Origin: Candidatus Bathyarchaeota archaeon
GTDB taxonomy: Archaea > Thermoproteota > Bathyarchaeia > TCS64
Reading direction: 5' to 3'
DNA: 5,459 bases
Assembly (NCBI GenBank): GCA_013619005.1
Contig: JABXKY010000260.1
Location: 1 to 5,459 of the forward strand
Part shown: piece by piece, positions 4,811-5,459 of the stretch
Position numbering within the stretch: position 1 is the stretch's first letter
Layout of the letters: each line of letters starts with the position of its first letter
The notes under the pieces: generated by a model
The model's input: the letters and a program-made list of their open reading frames with translations, nothing else
The model's database searches: none
What the model was told of the DNA's origin: nothing
Made by a program: the position numbers and the translations under genes

Positions 4811-5173
4811 TCACGCGCGCGCATCATGGTAAACCGACCCCCAGAGGCTGTCATCGAAGATTGGGGCGTTCTTGGCCTGGTTCAAAAAATCCTTAAAGTC
4901 CTGCCACGAGCCGCACTGGACGACCTTCATCTCGAACTCGCCCTTCAGCTTGTCGCTGACCTCAGTGTGCTTCCACGACTCGTAGCCATCCCAGCTCAGG
5001 GTGTTGTTAAGCATGTACCCCTTCCTGTCAAGGTAATCCACCTTCTCCTTGTACATCCTGCCCTCCACAAGCATCTGGGTACCCACGAGGGCCGTGACCA
5101 GAATCATGACCACCCCTGACAGCAGGACCATCTTCTCCTTCTTTTCCTTCTCAGGGTTCCTACGGTGAGCCAT
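4811..5173 (-). CDS. Single-pass membrane protein of unknown function downstream of dnaK
   Basis: A 120-residue protein with no family I can name. A very basic N-terminus (MAHRRNPEKEKKEK) is followed by one hydrophobic segment at about residues 15-35, then about 85 hydrophilic, aromatic-rich residues (WDGYESW; GSWQDF; SLWGSVYHD). By the positive-inside rule the N-terminus is cytoplasmic and the C-terminal domain faces outward, so the segment acts as a signal anchor. One N-glycosylation sequon (Asn56-Asn-Thr) lies in the outer part, and the only Cys is Cys87. ATG 5173 was chosen because TTTATATG (5196-5203) is centred about 26 bp upstream, fitting a leaderless transcript. ATG 5182 would add three residues. 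The gene lies 61 bp downstream of dnaK on the same strand, so read-through is possible as well as its own promoter. Its outward domain makes a direct DnaK partnership unlikely unless the short N-terminus is the contact. Confidence 0.7.
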   Translation of the reverse strand: MAHRRNPEKEKKEKMVLLSGVVMILVTALVGTQMLVEGRMYKEKVDYLDRKGYMLNNTLSWDGYESWKHTEVSDKLKGEFEMKVVQCGSWQDFKDFLNQAKNAPIFDDSLWGSVYHDARA

Positions 5174-5195
5174 GGCTGACATGAAAGACGCGGCT

Positions 5196-5203
5196 CATAT
5201 AAA
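5196..5203 (-). promoter_or_regulatory. TATA box for the membrane-protein gene
   Basis: Minus-strand TTTATATG, preceded by more T, is a good box A match centred about 26 bp before ATG 5173. It follows the dnaK stop by about 30 bp and shares its T-rich stretch with a possible dnaK termination signal. Confidence 0.55.
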
Positions 5204-5217
5204 AAGCGTTAAGGAGC

Positions 5218-5229
5218 GAGAAAAGAGAA
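5218..5229 (-). terminator. Weak T-rich termination signal after dnaK
   Basis: Just downstream of the dnaK stop the minus strand reads TTCTCTTTTCTC, a pyrimidine tract of the kind archaeal polymerase can stop at. No hairpin is present and the T-run is only four long, so partial read-through into the membrane-protein gene is plausible. Confidence 0.3.
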
Positions 5230-5234
5230 CAGGT

Positions 5235-5459
5235 TTACTCTTTCTCGTCGTCCTCAACTACCTTGTAGTCGGCCTCGACGGTCTTCTTACCGGGGTCCTG
5301 CTGTTCATCCGGCTGCTGCCCTGGCTGGGGTCCACCGGGTGGAACCTGGTCCCCCGTCTGCTGGTACAGCGACGCCCCCAGCTCCTGGGCCACCTTCTGG
5401 AGCTCATCCATCCTGGACTTGATCTCAGCGGTGCTCCCCTCGTTGACGGTGTTCTTGAG
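5235..5459 (-). CDS. dnaK: Chaperone protein DnaK (Hsp70), C-terminal end, cut by window edge
   Basis: The last 74 residues of a protein whose beginning lies beyond the window. Reading minus from 5459, the frame is open and ends at TAA (5235-5237). The helical part LKNTVNEGSTAEIKSRMDEL followed by QKVAQELGASLYQQ is the typical Hsp70 lid end. A low-complexity linker rich in Pro, Gly and Gln follows (PPGGPQPGQQPDEQQDPG), then the acidic tail VEADYKVVEDDEKE, which corresponds to the conserved Hsp70 terminus (VVDADFEEV type). DnaK is the ATP-driven chaperone that works with DnaJ and GrpE. dnaJ lies about 760 bp downstream on the same strand. No grpE is in the window; it may lie upstream of dnaK, but this cannot be seen. 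Confidence 0.93.
   Translation of the reverse strand, partial: LKNTVNEGSTAEIKSRMDELQKVAQELGASLYQQTGDQVPPGGPQPGQQPDEQQDPGKKTVEADYKVVEDDEKE

Noticed and set aside
4812..4822. Alternating CG stretch (CACGCGCGCGC), possible Z-DNA
   Set aside because: It encodes the last residues of the membrane protein (Asp-Ala-Arg-Ala) and is too short to argue for a structural role.
4468..4854. A 128-codon minus-strand frame over the 62-residue gene and the dnaJ start
   Set aside because: It overlaps the dnaJ 5' end and the 62-residue gene antisense and has an irregular, His- and Arg-rich composition with no motif. The plus-strand small gene has better start and composition evidence.
1..5459. tRNA, rRNA, CRISPR repeats, transposase or integrase genes, attachment sites
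   Set aside because: No cloverleaf-like segment, spaced repeat array, terminal inverted repeats or mobile-element protein was found; the intergenic gaps are all under about 170 bp and explained by promoters or terminators.

Overview
The window looks archaeal, most likely an anaerobic, moderately GC-rich euryarchaeon; a Thermoplasmata/Methanomassiliicoccales-type or related methanogen-like lineage would fit, but this is inference. The reasons are the short archaeal form of adenylosuccinate synthetase, a methanogen-type iron-sulfur flavoprotein, TATA-like boxes (TTTATATA, TTTTAT, CTTATAT, TTTATATG) about 26-29 bp upstream of start codons or expected transcript starts, T-tract terminators, and a bacterial-type DnaK/DnaJ pair as found in mesophilic archaea. 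No rRNA, tRNA, CRISPR array, insertion sequence or origin was seen. Genes fill almost all of the window, and no stretch above 300 bases lacks one.

Layout from left to right. (1) At 46-333 (+) there is a 95-residue protein with an HExxH motif, preceded by a TATA box at the window edge. (2) At 377-952 (+) lies an iron-sulfur flavoprotein with the compact CX2CX2CX5C cluster motif. Two adjacent inverted repeats separate it from gene 1. (3) At 953-1033 is a short convergent intergenic region with T-tracts for both strands and nested inverted repeats. (4) At 1034-2203 (-) is an M20-family metallo-hydrolase (ArgE/DapE/carboxypeptidase G2-like) in which two normally conserved histidines read as Ser and Cys. 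(5) At 2204-2364 is a divergent promoter region. (6) At 2365-3363 (+) is purA. (7) At 3360-4478 (-) is dnaJ, whose stop codon overlaps that of purA through one shared CTAG. (8) At 4591-4779 (+) is a 62-residue unrecognised protein. (9) At 4811-5173 (-) is a 120-residue single-pass membrane protein. (10) At 5235-5459 (-) is the C-terminal end of dnaK, cut by the window edge.

Functionally the window joins unrelated housekeeping pieces: redox (flavoprotein), amidohydrolase or peptide/amino-acid metabolism (M20), purine synthesis (PurA: IMP to adenylosuccinate) and protein folding (DnaK-DnaJ). The least explained part is the interval between dnaK and dnaJ. It holds a co-oriented membrane-anchored protein and an oppositely oriented 62-residue protein, each with its own TATA-like box placed for a leaderless transcript. 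Start-site evidence falls into two groups: ATG genes with a TATA box about 27 bp upstream (apparently leaderless), and genes that appear to begin at TTG after a short leader carrying a Shine-Dalgarno-like sequence (purA, dnaJ, M20).
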